A DNA stretch of 64,000 nt from Chimonanthus salicifolius (Eukaryota > Streptophyta > Magnoliopsida > Laurales > Calycanthaceae). This document shows, piece after piece, positions 1 through 11,836 of this stretch. The notes below the pieces were generated by a model. It had not been told where the DNA came from and did not search any database. It saw nothing but the letters and a program-made list of their open reading frames with translations. The stretch lies in assembly GCA_013350335.1 (NCBI GenBank), contig CM023535.1, forward strand, positions 30,970,991 through 31,034,990, written 5' to 3'. The position numbers and the translations under genes were made by a program. Numbering within the stretch: position 1 is the first letter of the stretch; each line of letters starts with the position of its first letter.

Positions 1-1272
1 ACCATCCCAAATTGTCATCTCTAACCTTTTCTAAGAATATGTTATGGATATTTTTAATTGGCTCATACTCCTTAACTGGAGTTGGGTATGGTAAACATGG
101 TTGGTCATGAAAACAAACTACTTTAAAGGCTCAACTTGGAAACTATCAAGACAAATGAGCAAATATAGGTGGACTTTTAGGCTTAAACGATCCAAAAATG
201 ACCTATATCATATCTTAAGCTTCATAAGATGATACCATTATTTCAAATAAATTTGGAAAAATTTCAGGCATACTAACTCAATTTTGATGTTGTTCTCAGT
301 AATATGACAAGATGAAGAATAATGAGTTCAACAACGACTTAACTATGCTACTAAGGAAAATGGAATTGACTTATAACCCTTAGAAGAAAATAATGACTCT
401 AAAGCTCATTGTGTTAAGTCTCCACTGGTATTCCTCTATTGATCACTTGACTCGTGAATATTTTTCTTTTTTAGACTAAACTTAATATGGCTGTGTACAA
501 AAAATTTCGAGTATAAATCCCAAAAAAATCTTTCTGGAAAAGTATGATATAAACATCTCTATCTAAGCATTAATGCTAAAAATGTCTCTTTTTACGTTAG
601 ATTGTAAAGACCCATGCTTTTCTCATGTTAAAATTGACAGTCTTGTTAAGCACCAAGAAGTCTCAACCACCACCTACTCTTCCCCTAAAAGATTAAGTCT
701 GTCTATGTCTACCTAAGAAAAATTGACTTGTTTTACGTCTGATCGACAAGACGTTCGTAGGCACTCAGTCGAAAATCAAAAGTTCTTTTGATCTCAAGGC
801 ATCTCAGTCTTTCAGGACTTACTCTACCTTTCCATAGATCAACATAGATTTGTCTATTTCCTATGAGTCTATCCATTGCTGTCTCACAACGGACTCCATA
901 ATCTGATTTTATTTCATTACAGTTCCAATGTCCGCTTTTGTGATAGATACCTAGACTCTTAGATTTCCTCTTTGCAGCTAGAGTGCTTCGACCACAAAGA
1001 TGGTTGGGTTGCTCCTCTTGGATTTCCAGCTTCCTCACCCTCATAGCAAAGGAACAATTTGCCTACACAAATCTAGGGAATTTGTGTTCGAGACAGGCAC
1101 ATTGCGAAAACGAAAACTCAATTGTCTATGTGCAAGACTTCTATCCAGTTCTTTATTGTCTACTGGTCACAAAGACAAACATGGATGATGGATGCTGAAA
1201 AAAAAAATTTAAAGGGTCTCAGTTTTTCACTTACTCTCCCCTAAAGATTTTTTTATGGATGAAATATGATGA
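1..1272. other. Unassigned AT-rich sequence at window edge
   Basis: I recognise no gene here. It lies on the 3' side of the minus-strand Athila-like pol remnant, where such elements carry a long non-coding or env-like region before the 3' LTR, so it is probably the tail of that element. A 103-codon minus-strand reading frame at 733-1044 has no motif I recognise. Two similar purine-rich tracts on the minus strand (about 1230-1254 and 670-700, each with an AGGGGA core) could be polypurine tracts, but no LTR start is identifiable beside them. Confidence 0.35.
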
Positions 1273-1317
1273 CCTTGGTATCCCCAAACTTAAATTGAAC
1301 ATTGTCCTCAATGTTCC
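1273..1317 (-). other. Conserved post-integrase motif of Athila-like elements
   Basis: On the minus strand this reads as a short block with GAGGACAATGTTCA followed by TTTAAGTTTGGGG. I know this as a hallmark downstream of integrase in plant Athila/Tat-type gypsy elements. It lies about 280 bases beyond the last recognisable integrase codons, as expected. Its role is not settled. Confidence 0.6.
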
Positions 1318-1597
1318 ATAATATACACTGGCCAGGTGTAAAAGAAGAAATATTTCAAAAAAGGAACAATCGGAGTGTAGACATACCTTAGGATGTGCAT
1401 GAAATGATGCATGACTAACTTGTAAGCTAGACTGACTAATGAAAAACCTAAGCTAGACATGACAAACTCAAAACTAAATACTAACAACTCAGACCAACTT
1501 AGATATAAACAGATAGGTTGGTGGGTCTCCGTGAATGGATGAGTGGATGAATATGGGTGAGTGGGTGTGGGTGGGTAAATGGGCGAATGGATCAGTC

Positions 1598-1942
1598 TTA
1601 ATAAATGGGATCAATGAACAGAACTTCTGCCTCTTCTTCTGGATTGTGAAACTCTAAGAATGGTTTAAATCGATGACCATTGACTTTGAAAGCATGACCA
1701 TTCTTAGGATGCTTGATTTGAATGGCTCCATGTGGGAATACATCTGTGATAATGAAAGGACCGGACCATTTTGACTTCAGTTTTCCAGGAAAGAGATGTA
1801 ATCGTGAATTGTACAATAAAAAATTCTGACCAACAGTGAACACTTTCTGGAGAATGTGTTTGTCATGAAAAACTTTCGTCCGATCTTTGTACTTCCTAGC
1901 TGTATCATAAGCTTCATTTCGTATTTCTTTTAACTCAGTCAA
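1598..1942 (-). pseudogene. Integrase C-terminal domain, Athila-like gypsy remnant
   Basis: This is a 114-residue open stretch matching the end of an Athila-type integrase: charged helix with ARKYKDRTKVFHDK, then VGQNFLLYNSRLHLFPGKLKSKW-type SH3-like core and a GHRFKPFLE tail. In the family this domain binds DNA and positions the catalytic core. The natural stop appears to be kept at the low-coordinate end, but the frame is cut off from the core upstream by stops, so no full integrase can be made. It belongs to the same minus-strand element as the RNase H and RT pieces at 2985-3708 and 6038-6555. Confidence 0.85.
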
Positions 1943-2790
1943 TTAGAGGTTTCTGAGTTGTCCAGCCGAGTCTAAAGTAAATTGAAACGTTTGATAACCC
2001 AGTAAGCTTTGTGTTATAACTCGATTAGAAGATGAAAATCCTTACATACACTAAATGATAGGGTGACATTCCTGTGGGTTTCTTGAACGTTGTTCGATAA
2101 GCCCATAGTACACCAATGAGTCGGAAGACCAGTCCTTCCAGGATGGATTGACTGTTTTCTCAAGGATATTCTTAATCTCTCTATTTGATATTTCCACTTG
2201 TCCGCTTGTTATGGGTGATAGGGAGAAGCTTCATTGTCAATCACCCCATATGATTGTTCGTGGAATTCCAAATCTAGAGAAAATATTTTATTTCAAGAAA
2301 CGGGTGACAACCTTGTGATCATTGGTTTTGCATGCCACCGTTTTTATCCACTATGATACGTAGTCAACACCTACGAAGATATATAGATTGCCGAAAGAAT
2401 TAGGGAAGGGTCCCATGAAATCGACGGCCCAAACATCAAAGAGTTCAACGATTAAGATGGGGTTTAAAGGCATCATATTCCGGCGGAATATACTTCCTAA
2501 TTTTTGAAATATATCACATGAAACGCAAAAAAATATGGGTATCACGAAACATGGAGGGCCAGTAAAATCCACACTGCAAGATTTTTTTCAGTTGTCTTCT
2601 TAGCAATGAAGTGGCCTCCACAGGCTTGATCATGACAGAAACTTATGACACTTCGTTGTTCTTCTTTAGGGACACAACGAAGAATAATTTCGTCCACACA
2701 ATGCTTAAATAAATATAGATCGTCCCACACAAAACCTTTGATTTGTGCTAGAAACTTAACTCTATCTTGCTTAGTCCAATGCGGAGACAT
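1943..2790 (-). pseudogene. Integrase zinc domain and catalytic core, decayed Athila-like
   Basis: From high to low coordinates this reads the end of the RNase H connection (VKFLAQIKGFVWDDLYLF), an H2C2-type integrase zinc region (CHDQACGGHF, about 2630-2650) and the start of the catalytic core with the first Asp in WAVDFMGPF (about 2420-2440). Around 2230-2330 the second-Asp region is recognisable only as GIPRTII followed by a disrupted sequence. Several stops and a frameshift near 2560 break the frame. An inactive remnant, part of the minus-strand element. Confidence 0.8.
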
Positions 2791-2984
2791 TTGACTAGTT
2801 ACAAGATAATTGACAATATTAGCAAACTATGGTATTTGGGATATGGACATGAGTTGTTTATCAGGGATGGACTCAGTGATAATAGTGAACTCAGTTACCA
2901 ATCTAGAAAAATGGTCGGCTACCACATTTTCGGAACCTTTCTTTCCCTGATTTCAATGCCAAATTCTTGTAGCAAAAGTATCCA

Positions 2985-3708
2985 TCAAATTAGGCGGGAC
3001 GTAGCATCTCTCTTGGAAAGAATATACTTCAGTGCAGCGTGATCTGAATAGACGATGACCTTCGAACCTACTAGGTAAGATCGAAATTTGTCTAGCGCAA
3101 ATACGACAACTAACAACTCTTTCTCTGTGGTGGAGTAGTGAAGTTGAACGTCATTCAGAGTTTTGCTAGCATAGTAGATACCATAAGGCAATTTTTTCAT
3201 TTTTTGTCCTAACACGGCTCCTACTACATAGTCAGAGGCATCGTACATGATTTCAAAAGGTACAGACCAATCAGCTGGCTGTATGATCGGAGAAGAAGTC
3301 AAAACAGTTTTCAAATTTTCAAAGTCTATGACACACTTTTCATCAAATTTGAAAACGGCATCCTTGGTCAGGAGTCTACAGAGAGGTTGCGATATATAAG
3401 TGAATCCTTTGATAAACCTTCTATAATATCAAGCATGACCTAAAAATGACCTAATCTCCTAAACAGTTTGAGGTCTTGGAAAATTAGAAAGTAGGTTAAC
3501 TTTCATTTTATCTACTTTAATTCCTTTTTCTGAGATGATGTGCCCTAGTACTATGCCTGATTTCACCATAAAGTGACATTTTTCCCAATTGAGTACCAAG
3601 TTTCTTTTCTTTGCACTTGACTACCACAAAGGTCAAATGGTGCAGGCACTGGTCAAAAGTTGATCCAAAAACTGAGAAGTCATCCATGAGGACTTCCAAG
3701 AAACGTTC
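2985..3708 (-). pseudogene. RNase H and end of reverse transcriptase, Athila-like
   Basis: The 109-residue frame at 2985-3314 is a gypsy RNase H domain: an Asp in MYDASDYVVGAVLGQ, the STTEKELL Glu motif and the YSDHAAL Asp. Upstream on the minus strand, 3517-3708 holds the RT palm motif as MDDFSVFG and part of the thumb. Between them are stops and frameshifts (for example near 3480-3516). RT copies element RNA into DNA and RNase H removes the RNA strand. The RT frame stops abruptly at 3708, where the Tekay-like remnant was inserted, and resumes at 6038. Confidence 0.85.
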
Positions 3709-5477
3709 TGTAATGCCCCGCCCTTTTCCATAACTTAATACCCATTCACTTAAACATGCCTAGATTCGCACTTAACCCATGAAATGACCCATAAAATAGG
3801 TCATGGGGTTCGGCCATACACCATGGCCTAACCCATGATGTTATTTCCGCATTTTTCTTGGATCTTTTACAGCCTTTTAGATCCACAGCAAGGTTTAAAA
3901 CCATTTATAATTTCCAAGCATGTTCTTAACTCTAAACATCCCATAAAATGGTCCATGGGGTTCGGCCATACACATGGCAGAACACTATGGTTTTCTTGAT
4001 GCAAACCCTCCAATATTTATGCATGATTTGTGCATAACACCTTAGCCATAAAATCAATATGGTTCAGCCACACAATGGCCGACCCAAAACATCCATCATA
4101 TTTCCATATTAAACACCTTAAAACCTTAATTCATTGTATGGTTTTTATCCCTCAAAACCATACAAATAACCATAAATCTTATCAAGTCCTTTCATGGGGT
4201 TCGGCCCCCTATGATCCATGATTTAAACCCCTTTAAATATCATCAACCGTATTTAAACCCTTGATAGATTCGGCCATACCATGGCCAAATCATGCTCCCT
4301 TTAACCAATTTATTTAACCAAATTTCATGGAATACTTACCAATCTTTTTAGCTTCTCTTCTTGCCTTTGATTCTTCCTTCCATCCTTCTTGCTCCTTTGG
4401 TCTTGATGAATGATCGGTTTTGTGTGAGGGATGGAGAGAGTAAGATGAGAAAACTCCAAGTATTTCTTTGTCTTTGTGAGCTAGGGACGGCCAAGGAAAG
4501 GAGAGGGAGAGAGTGATGTAAAATTCTAACTTCCTTGGTTAATGAGAGTTACTCAAAGGTGGTGTCCTTTGGTGACACCCCTTGGTAACCCCCATGTCTT
4601 TTCATCTCCTCCTTTATGGTTTACTTGGGGGTTTCATCCTTGTGATGAAACACCCATGCCTCTTCACCTCTCTTGTCCAATCGGCTGCAACCCTTGGTTG
4701 TGTCTCTTGAAACCGTCCATCTCCCCTTGATTCCAATTAACGCCCCATGTGGGGGTTTCATGCATGGGATACCACTCCCAAGTACCCAACGTGTGGGAAT
4801 TTGCTTTGTGATCTTTGAGATCAACACAACTCTTCACCTCCCCACTTGACTCATTTGAATTCAAGGTCCCCATGGCTTCCAATCTAACTCATTCAACTCA
4901 TTAGCTCAACTCACCCTATTTAATACCACTCATTTAATGAATTGAGTCAACTCCATTATTTGATTCATTTCCAACTCAATTCAGCCCCAACTCAACATAA
5001 TTTAACTCAACCTTTTTAGCTCACTTGATGGTCCACATGGTCAACGTGGTCAACATGGTCAACTCAACCCATTGGGTCCCATTTGAACATCTTGACCCAA
5101 TTAGGCGCCATGACCCTATTATAGGTGGTTTACCCACTTAATTGTGGTTTACCCATTTAAATGTGCTTTACCCATTTACACATAGCTTACCCATTTATCC
5201 TCCATTGAACTCCCATTCAATTCAGCCTAACCCAATTAAACTTGAGCTTACCCAATGGTCAAACAAGTCCACCACGACCCATTGGGTCCCAATTGGGTAG
5301 TTAACCCATTTAATCACACATACCCAATTATTTCCAACCGAATTCTATCCTTGATCCATTGGATCATAATTGGGCTATTGACCCAATATTTACCCATCTA
5401 AGATTCATATCTTTTTAATCCACCATTCCAATGGCATTTTCGTAAATACGGATATATTGAAAAATCGGGGTGTTACA
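3709..5477 (-). mobile_element. Internally deleted Tekay-like gypsy LTR
   Basis: The LTR starts at TGTAATGCC on the plus strand and ends at GTGTTACA, so on its own (minus) strand it runs TGTAACACCCCG...GGCATTACA. It directly abuts a purine-rich tract and chromovirus sequence at 5478, so it is the 3' LTR of a minus-strand element. It is only 1769 bases, against 3.1-4.1 kb for its relatives. The first 22 or so bases at 3709 jump straight into the hairpin-array part, so the tandem-repeat zone and the structured block present in all full relatives are missing. Five decayed hairpins lie at about 3807-4290. Confidence 0.85.
3807..4290. repeat. Hairpin array, 5 decayed copies
   Basis: Imperfect copies of GGTTCGGCCAT..ATGGCCGAACC begin near 3807, 3958, 4062, 4198 and 4268. 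Only the first is close to a full stem. Spacers are unrelated AT-rich sequence of about 70-150 bases. Confidence 0.75.
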
Positions 5478-6037
5478 ATACAATCCTCTTTTTAAAATTT
5501 TCGTCCCGAAAGTCGGTCGAAGCAGGAGTCCAAAATAAATTACATAAACAATTTAGAGTGAGCTGTTCTCATTTCCGACTCAAGTTCCGAAGTGGCCTCC
5601 TCAATACCATGTCGATCCCATACCACTTTGGCGAACTGAATTGCTCGGTTTCGCAACACCCTTTGCTCAATCTCTACTATTCTGACATGCCTCTAGACGT
5701 ATGTCACGTCGCTTTGCACCTCTATATCTTGCACATTCAAAACATGAGACGGATCGGGATTGTACTTCCTTAGCATTGATACATGAAACACATCGTGTAG
5801 AGATGCCAATTGTGAAGGAAGTGCTAACTGATAAGCTACATCCCCCATCCTTCTTATGATGGGAAACGGTCCCACGTATCTTGGTGACAGTTTCCCCTTC
5901 TTTCCAAACCTCATATGACCCTTCCGTGGCGAGACCTTTAAGAACACCATGTCCCCCACTTCGAATTCAAGGAACCTTCTCCTTTTGTCAGCATAGCTCT
6001 TCTGACGATTCTGTGCAGTTAATAGATGTTGTCGTAT
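5478..6037 (-). pseudogene. Tekay-like integrase C-terminus and chromodomain remnant
   Basis: Next to the LTR is a purine-rich tract on the minus strand (5484-5494), then a chromodomain-like tail (about 5540-5690), then the integrase C-terminal GPY/F region (5693-5959: VGPFPIIRRMGDVAYQLALP). It closely matches 60450-60880 of the complete element at 47644-63706. The sequence stops at 6037 in mid-integrase and switches directly to Athila RT. The rest of the element, including its other LTR, has been deleted. Stops separate the chromodomain part from the integrase part. Confidence 0.85.
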
Positions 6038-6555
6038 TAAAGGTGTTGATCATGCATAGCTGAAAGGTGGCAAGTGGCATTACACAGTCTGAAAGGCATA
6101 CGAAAATAGGTGAATGCACCAAATGGACATGTGAATGTTGTTTTCTCCTGATCCTCATGAGAAACATAGATTTGGTTATAGCTAGAATAACCATCAAGAA
6201 AACAATAGAATTCATGAACGACTAAACGTTCAAGCATCTGATCGATGAATGGAAGATGGAAATGATCCTTACGAGTGGCAGTGCTCAGCTTACGGTAGTC
6301 AATTCTCCAACCCATTTGAACGCATGTTGGAACTAATTCATTTTCCTCATTTTTTATTACCGTGACACCAGACTTTTTCGGGACAACTTGAATTGGACTT
6401 ACCCATGCACTGTCACAAAGTGGATAAATGATACCCGCCTCGAGAAGTTTCAAACTTTCGGTTCTCACTACTTACTGCATCGCAGGATTTAACCGTCTCT
6501 ATGATTCTCTATATGTCTTGGAAATTTCTTCCAAATTAATTTTGTGCATGACCAC
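6038..6555 (-). pseudogene. Reverse transcriptase N-terminal half, Athila-like
   Basis: The minus-strand frame 6037-6468 reads GIIYPLCDSAWVSPIQVV, KKSGVT, YRKLSTATRKDHFHLPFIDQ and GYSSYNQI, which are RT fingers and palm. It continues across the inserted Tekay remnant into 3708-3517, where the MDDF catalytic motif lies; a few codons were lost at the junction. The upstream end at 6555 is cut by the 5' LTR of the plus-strand Athila element, exactly where the related plus-strand copy reads VVMHTIHLEE at about 19700. One stop (about 6469) precedes the open stretch. Confidence 0.85.
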
Positions 6556-8224
6556 TGTTGAACACTAAAATCTTACATTTTTACCCTTGATTATTGGACT
6601 AGTTAGCTCTCATGTTTGTATATATTGGCTCATTTAATGTAGTTTCTTAGTTTTACAGATAAAAATTGATAGTTCAGGAAAACCAAGCTAAGTCATCAGA
6701 TAATTGCAAGATTAGAGCTTTAAAGTGAAGACTTAGGATTTTTATAATTATTTCATGCCATTTTTAGGACTTTCATGTAAATTAATTAATCTGGATCTAG
6801 TTATGAGAGTCTAGATTAATTAATAATTGTTAGATTTTAAGTGGCTGAATAATTATTTAATTCTAGATGATAGAAGCTGCAATCCAAGTGCCAAAGTCTA
6901 AATTTCAAGTCATTGGGCCAGAGAATCATTCAATGGGCCAGGCTAAATACAAGCCCATGCGCATTATACAATTAAGCTAGGCCAATATGCATGCTCAGTC
7001 CAACTAAGGCCCAAGCTCTCAAATCCAATTTCAGTGGACCTAAGTTGAGGTCTAGATCAAAGCCCAAGTCCAGGCAGCTCCATGGTCCATATTTGAATCC
7101 ACCTAAGTCCATAAACCATAGCCCATATCCATTTACCCAATGTCAGCTCCAATACCTAAACCCAGACTATACCTCATGCGCATTCAATATCTGCCCTCCA
7201 TCCTCCATCTTTCTTCTCCACCCTTCATATCTTTCATGCACTATTAGTAAACCCTAGAAGCCTCTATGTTAATCTAGACCATTCATTCATCCATCATTAG
7301 ATCTAGGTCATTAATTATAATCATAAACATCTTAACCTTAGAATATATTCATCCAAGCATCACCTATTAATGCATGCATTCATTTCATGCATTGGATCAT
7401 CTTAGCCATTAGATATCTTATTCATTCATTCATCTCTTAGAAACCCTAGAGCCTCCACATGCATCCATCACATACATAAATTGTATTCTATTTAGGTCAT
7501 ACATTTCATTATTCATCTAGGATTAACCCCTGAATCCAAACCCTCCATCAACCATCGTCCATTTCCTATATTTATTTGACCTAAATAAACCTAGAACCAT
7601 TAGAACTTAACCTCGTTTAATCTTAGCCATCCACTCATTAAACCCCAAGTTTAGACAACTTGGAGAACAAGCCAGCCTCCATTCGAATTTACCACATTAT
7701 CCATTGTCACATCACCCAATCCAATCCCCATAGATCATACACGATTTTAGCACTGACTTTCTCCATGCATTAGTTCCATTTTCCATGAAGATTCATTCAT
7801 GCCACATCACCATCCTATCCCTTTGCGTCCCACACGATTTTGTACAACTCTCGTCTCATTCATTCACATACACCATGTCAACCCTCCACATCACCCCATG
7901 TTATCTCCACCATCCATTTATCATCACCCTAAACACTAAAACCAACACTCCAAATTCGTGTGAGCCTATCCCCATCCTAAATCCTCCCCAACTTTTCTTG
8001 CACTCAAAACCAAGCCACACACATATCCAAATTCGTGTACACCCCTTATAAACCCTAACGTTTTACAACCTTTAATCCAATCCATCCAACACCATTAAGA
8101 TTTAATCCAAGCCACTCCTTTGTAACTTAAACCTTGATTTAATCCCAACCATCCAATACAACCTTGAGCCTATAAATACCGCACTTCCTCAAAGCCAAGA
8201 TTCAAATTTGACCTGGATCTCAAG
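6556..8224 (+). mobile_element. Athila-like 5' LTR, first part
   Basis: The LTR starts TGTTGAACACTAAAATC right where the opposite-strand RT homology stops. It is cut at 8224 by a solo LTR with TCAAG duplicated on both sides and resumes at 11837. It has a proline-poor AT-rich composition with many CATTCAT-like motifs and no coding potential; open frames such as 7785-8051 have no recognisable product. A TATA box lies at 8171. Confidence 0.8.
8171..8180 (+). promoter_or_regulatory. TATA box of the Athila-like LTR
   Basis: TATAAATACC sits in a GC-richer local context (GAGCC before, GCACTTCC after), a good plant TATA box for the LTR promoter. The solo LTR insertion at 8225 lies about 45 bases downstream, so transcription from here would run almost at once into that LTR. 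Confidence 0.6.
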
Positions 8225-9026
8225 TGTAACACCTCGGATTTTCATTTATTATTGTATATGAAAATTATCTATTTTATTTGTGAATTTTAGATATGAATCT
8301 TAAATTGGGTAAAGTGTTTGGACAATACCCAATTAGGACCCAGCGTTTTGGAAAGGGTTCCAATAAAAATTTAAATGGGTGGTATTATTTTAATAATGCA
8401 TTATGTCCAAAATTAATTAAAAGATTATGCATGGCCGAATATTGGATTTGAATATCCAAGGAGATGTTTAAAAATCAAATGAAGATTTTATGGCCGTTAT
8501 GGGATAATGTGTGGCCAATTGTGAGATTGGTTTATCTATGTGGTGCGCATGAGACCAAATTTAAAAAGGAGTCCTTTCCTCTCTTAAAGAGTGAAACTAG
8601 GGGATTACTAATTTAAGAAGGTGTTCAAATAGAAATAGAAGAAACCTTAGCCGTGTGGGAGTGGTGCGCACAAAGGAGACCCTCTTTGATAAAAAATCGG
8701 CAACTACTAATTACAAAAGGGGGTACACAGCAACTCAAGTTATAATACACGGCATTACGCAATTGCATCTAAGGCACCTTCTAAACTAAGATCAAGAGGA
8801 AGTGATAAAAGGAGAGACAAAGAGGGGTATACGGTTTAAGCACATAGCCGAATTTTCTTTCTCACTCTTAAAGTCTCATTCTCGGCAAGAGCAAGGAGAA
8901 GAAGAAGGCAGCCAACAAGAGGAAAAGATTAAGAAGGAAAAGGATTGTAAGAACAAAGAACAACCGAAGGAGTCGCGTAAACGGTTAGTAGTTTGATTTT
9001 ATATTTTTGAAATAAAATAACCATAG

Positions 9027-10660
9027 GGTTCGGCCATGGTGTTTAGCCGACCCCATGGAAGAAGTTTGGGAGATGATCATGGTGTTTTAATGGAAGCATG
9101 AACCACAGGGTTCGGCCACAATGCATGGCCGAACCCCATGAAAGAAAATATGGTTAATGTATGGATTGTTAATGAGGAAAAAAACCATGGGTATTGGTTA
9201 ATAAATTCGTGTTGTTTTAATGGATGTCTTTGGTGATTTTAAATGGAGATATGGTTAAGGATATGGGTTGGCCATTGCATGGCCGAACCATGATTTGATT
9301 ATGGCTAAGATATAAGATCAAAAGAATGGAAGAAAAGGGGTGAGGTTCGGCCATGGTGTATGGCCGAACCCCACCAAATATGTTCATGAATTTTTATGGG
9401 AGTTTGTTGATAAGTAATATGATGTTTGGAGGGGTGAGGTTCAGCCATGGTGTATGGCCGAACCCCACCAAATGAATTTATGAATTTGAGGATTTTAATT
9501 GATTAAAAGGGAAGGACGGTTATTATTTTAATAATGGATTATTTCTATGAGTGAGGTTCGGCCATGGTGCATGGCCGAACCCCACTAGGGTTTAATTTTG
9601 GAAACCTTTTAATTATGGAACATGATTTCTAATTATGGAAGGTTGTTTATTAAGAAAATTTCTAAAAATAGAAGGAGGGATTTAAAAAGGGAAAGTTTCT
9701 ATTTTTGGAAGGTGGAAACTAAATTAGAAAGTTTTAATTTAAGAAATTTCTAATTATGGAATCTAAATTTGGAAAGCATCCAATTATGGAAAGATGGTTT
9801 CTAATTTAGGAAACTATCTAATTTTGGAAGGAGGTTACTAAATTTGGAAAGCATCCAATTATGGAAAGATCGTTTCTAATTTAGGAAATTATCTAATTTT
9901 GGAAGGAGGTTGCCAAATTGGAAAACATTTATTTATGGGAAGTAATATGATTAGAAAGTTGGACATCATGGGTTTGGCCATGTGTATGGCCGAACTCCAT
10001 GAATCAATTTCTATAAATGTATGTCTATAAATATTTTTAAATGGAAGGTGGAGTATAATTTAGAAAAGATCTAAGAATGGAAAGAATGGATTGTTTTTAA
10101 AAAGATGGGGGTTAAATTAGAAAAGTTTCTAATTATGGACCTTCTTGTTATGGACTTGCTATTTATGGATTTTCTTATAATGGCAAAGTAGTAATTAAAG
10201 GTTAAAATGAAAGGTCATGGGTTCGGCCATGGTGTATGGCCGAACCCCATGAGGTTCTTTATGGGCTTAATATTTAAATGAATGGTGGACCAATTGGAGA
10301 ATGCAAATAAATGATTATGGATTTTATGGACTTGATATGCTTAGGTTAATGGAGCTCTAACATGGATTGGTCATGGATTTAACATAAGTGATTGATTAAA
10401 TATTAATTGGAGCATACCAATTTATGTTTATCAATTATATTATTGGACTACGGGCTATGTTAGCCATGGATGGCATTGTTGTAAATATAAGTGAAAGTTT
10501 ATGATCTATGTTTTTGGACCTAAACATGGGAATTGTTTGGCGGACCTAGGGTTATGTATTTTGGATTAAAATAAATAAAATATTAACTAAGGTTTAGACC
10601 AATGGCATTTTGGTAATTAATGGAATAAGAGGCTCGGCCATGGGTATGGCCAAACCCCAC
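9027..10660. repeat. Hairpin array, 9 copies
   Basis: Copies of the inverted repeat GGTTCGGCCAT..ATGGCCGAACC start near 9027, 9108, 9273, 9344, 9438, 9556, 9970, 10210 and 10631. Those at 9344, 9556 and 10210 are perfect 11- to 13-bp stems with a loop of about 5 bases (GGTGT or GGTGC). Spacers of 60-400 bases are unrelated in sequence apart from short AATTATGGAAA-like words. Confidence 0.9.
9763..9912 (+). repeat. 75-bp tandem duplication in LTR spacer
   Basis: Two adjacent copies (9763-9837 and 9838-9912) begin CTAAATTTGGAAAGCATCC and differ at only a few bases. The duplication lies between hairpins six and seven of the array and contains the GGAA-rich words typical of this spacer. Confidence 0.85.
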
Positions 10661-11041
10661 AAGTTTGGTTAATGGACTTTAAATGTTGTAAATCAAGTGG
10701 GCCTTGGTTTTGATTTATTATTATATTATAAGGTAACGGGATCTCGCAAGCGGTGTGCGATCGGTGATCAATTCTTGGACGGAAGCGCAAGGACTCGTGA
10801 ATGGTCTTTGGTAGGATTCCACCTCTTTGAAACCATGGTTTATGTACTTTGGTTTTATCTTATTTTTGATGAGATTATGTTTTAAAGGAGCTGCTTTATA
10901 TTGATTTTAAATGCTATGTTTATTTGTATAAATAGCATGTGTTGGATATGTTTGAAAGGTGATTTTAACTGCTATGTATATGTTATAAAATAGCATGTAT
11001 TTCATTGGCATCTCATGCATGGCATGGGGTGGAGGATTTGT

Positions 11042-11160
11042 AGCCGGAGGGGTCACACTCCGTCGGGGCGTCCGAAAAACCTATGTACGGTACCTTGATG
11101 TGATTTCCATCAAGAAGATTCCGGAGGGTCCACACTCCGTCAGGGCGTCCGAAAGACCTA
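11042..11160. repeat. Tandem hairpin units in LTR
   Basis: Two units of about 77 bases start GCCGGAGGGGTCACACTCCG (11042) and TTCCGGAGGGTCCACACTCC (11119). Each folds as CGGAG..CTCCG, and between them CTTGATG..CATCAAG makes another stem. Related LTRs have different tandem units in this same place. Confidence 0.75.
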
Positions 11161-11640
11161 TCTGGTAGGTACTTTTATGTACATGTGATGGGTGGGACTC
11201 ATTGCATTTGTCATCATTGCATGGCATGGTTTTACATGGTTTTGGATATTATGTTATAATATATGTTTTGTACTAACCATGTATTAGCCGTAACTGGAAT
11301 ACCTACTGGGCGCGTTGTTCTAACGCCCTACTTCTACCCTAGTTGATGATACAAGAAATCAAGGGAATGATGAACGCAAGACGGGCCAGGCATAGGAGCT
11401 TGGAAGACTTATTTTATATGTTTTGAATAAAGTTCCTCATGAACTTGTATTCGAGTATCTAGGTTTCGGAATGTAATAACTTAGATGGATGTTAATTTTG
11501 ATAATTATGGTATTTGAATGATGATTAAGGACTTGACGTACTTTGCTATCTAAATGGAATAGAACTTGGTTCTATTATGATTCCGCAAATTGATGTTATG
11601 ATTTCGCAGGTTATGATTTTTATTCCGCAAGTTGATATTG

Positions 11641-11722
11641 CTATGTGTGAACCATTTTCGTGGACTTGGTCCATACACACATAGGGTTGGCCAGTTAAGG
11701 GTCGGACTTTGGAAGTTCAGAC
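11641..11722 (+). other. Structured block: stem-loops near LTR 3' end
   Basis: Outer stem CTATGTGTG (11641-11649) with CACACATAG (11676-11684), 9 bp, enclosing a small GTGGAC..GTCCAT hairpin, followed by a second hairpin GGACTT..AAGTTC (about 11704-11717). The TGACG of a conserved CGTGACGTCC lies just downstream. Equivalent blocks with changed but still pairing arms occur in seven other LTRs of the window. Confidence 0.75.
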
Positions 11723-11836
11723 TTAGCTCGCATCGTGACGTCCCGCGCTCTATCACTCTACTCTATTTAAAAAAAAAAAAAAAAATAGACTCTGAATTGA
11801 CGGGAAGAAACGAGTGAAAAAGGGCGGGGCGTTACA

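Larger units (their letters stand above)
8225..11836 (+). mobile_element. Solo gypsy LTR, 3612 bp, TSD TCAAG
   Basis: It runs TGTAACACCTCGG to GGGGCGTTACA and is flanked by TCAAG at 8220-8224 and 11837-11841. No internal region is present, so it is the product of LTR-LTR recombination. Modules in order: AT-rich start; purine-rich stretch (about 8870-8985); nine-copy hairpin array (9027-10660) containing a 75-bp duplication; a conserved block at about 10731-10845; two tandem hairpin units (11042-11160); the GGGCGCGTT..AACGCCC stem (11308-11328); the structured block (11641-11722); an A-run and AGACTCTGA before the end. The related complete element at 47644 makes this a Tekay-like LTR. Confidence 0.93.

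Noticed and set aside
733..1044. 103-codon minus-strand frame
   Set aside because: No motif recognised and stops around it; left as unassigned sequence.
10731..10740. Possible splice donor AAGGTAACGG in the conserved block, also at 50151
   Set aside because: The word recurs in several LTRs, but I cannot place an acceptor or show that an intron exists.
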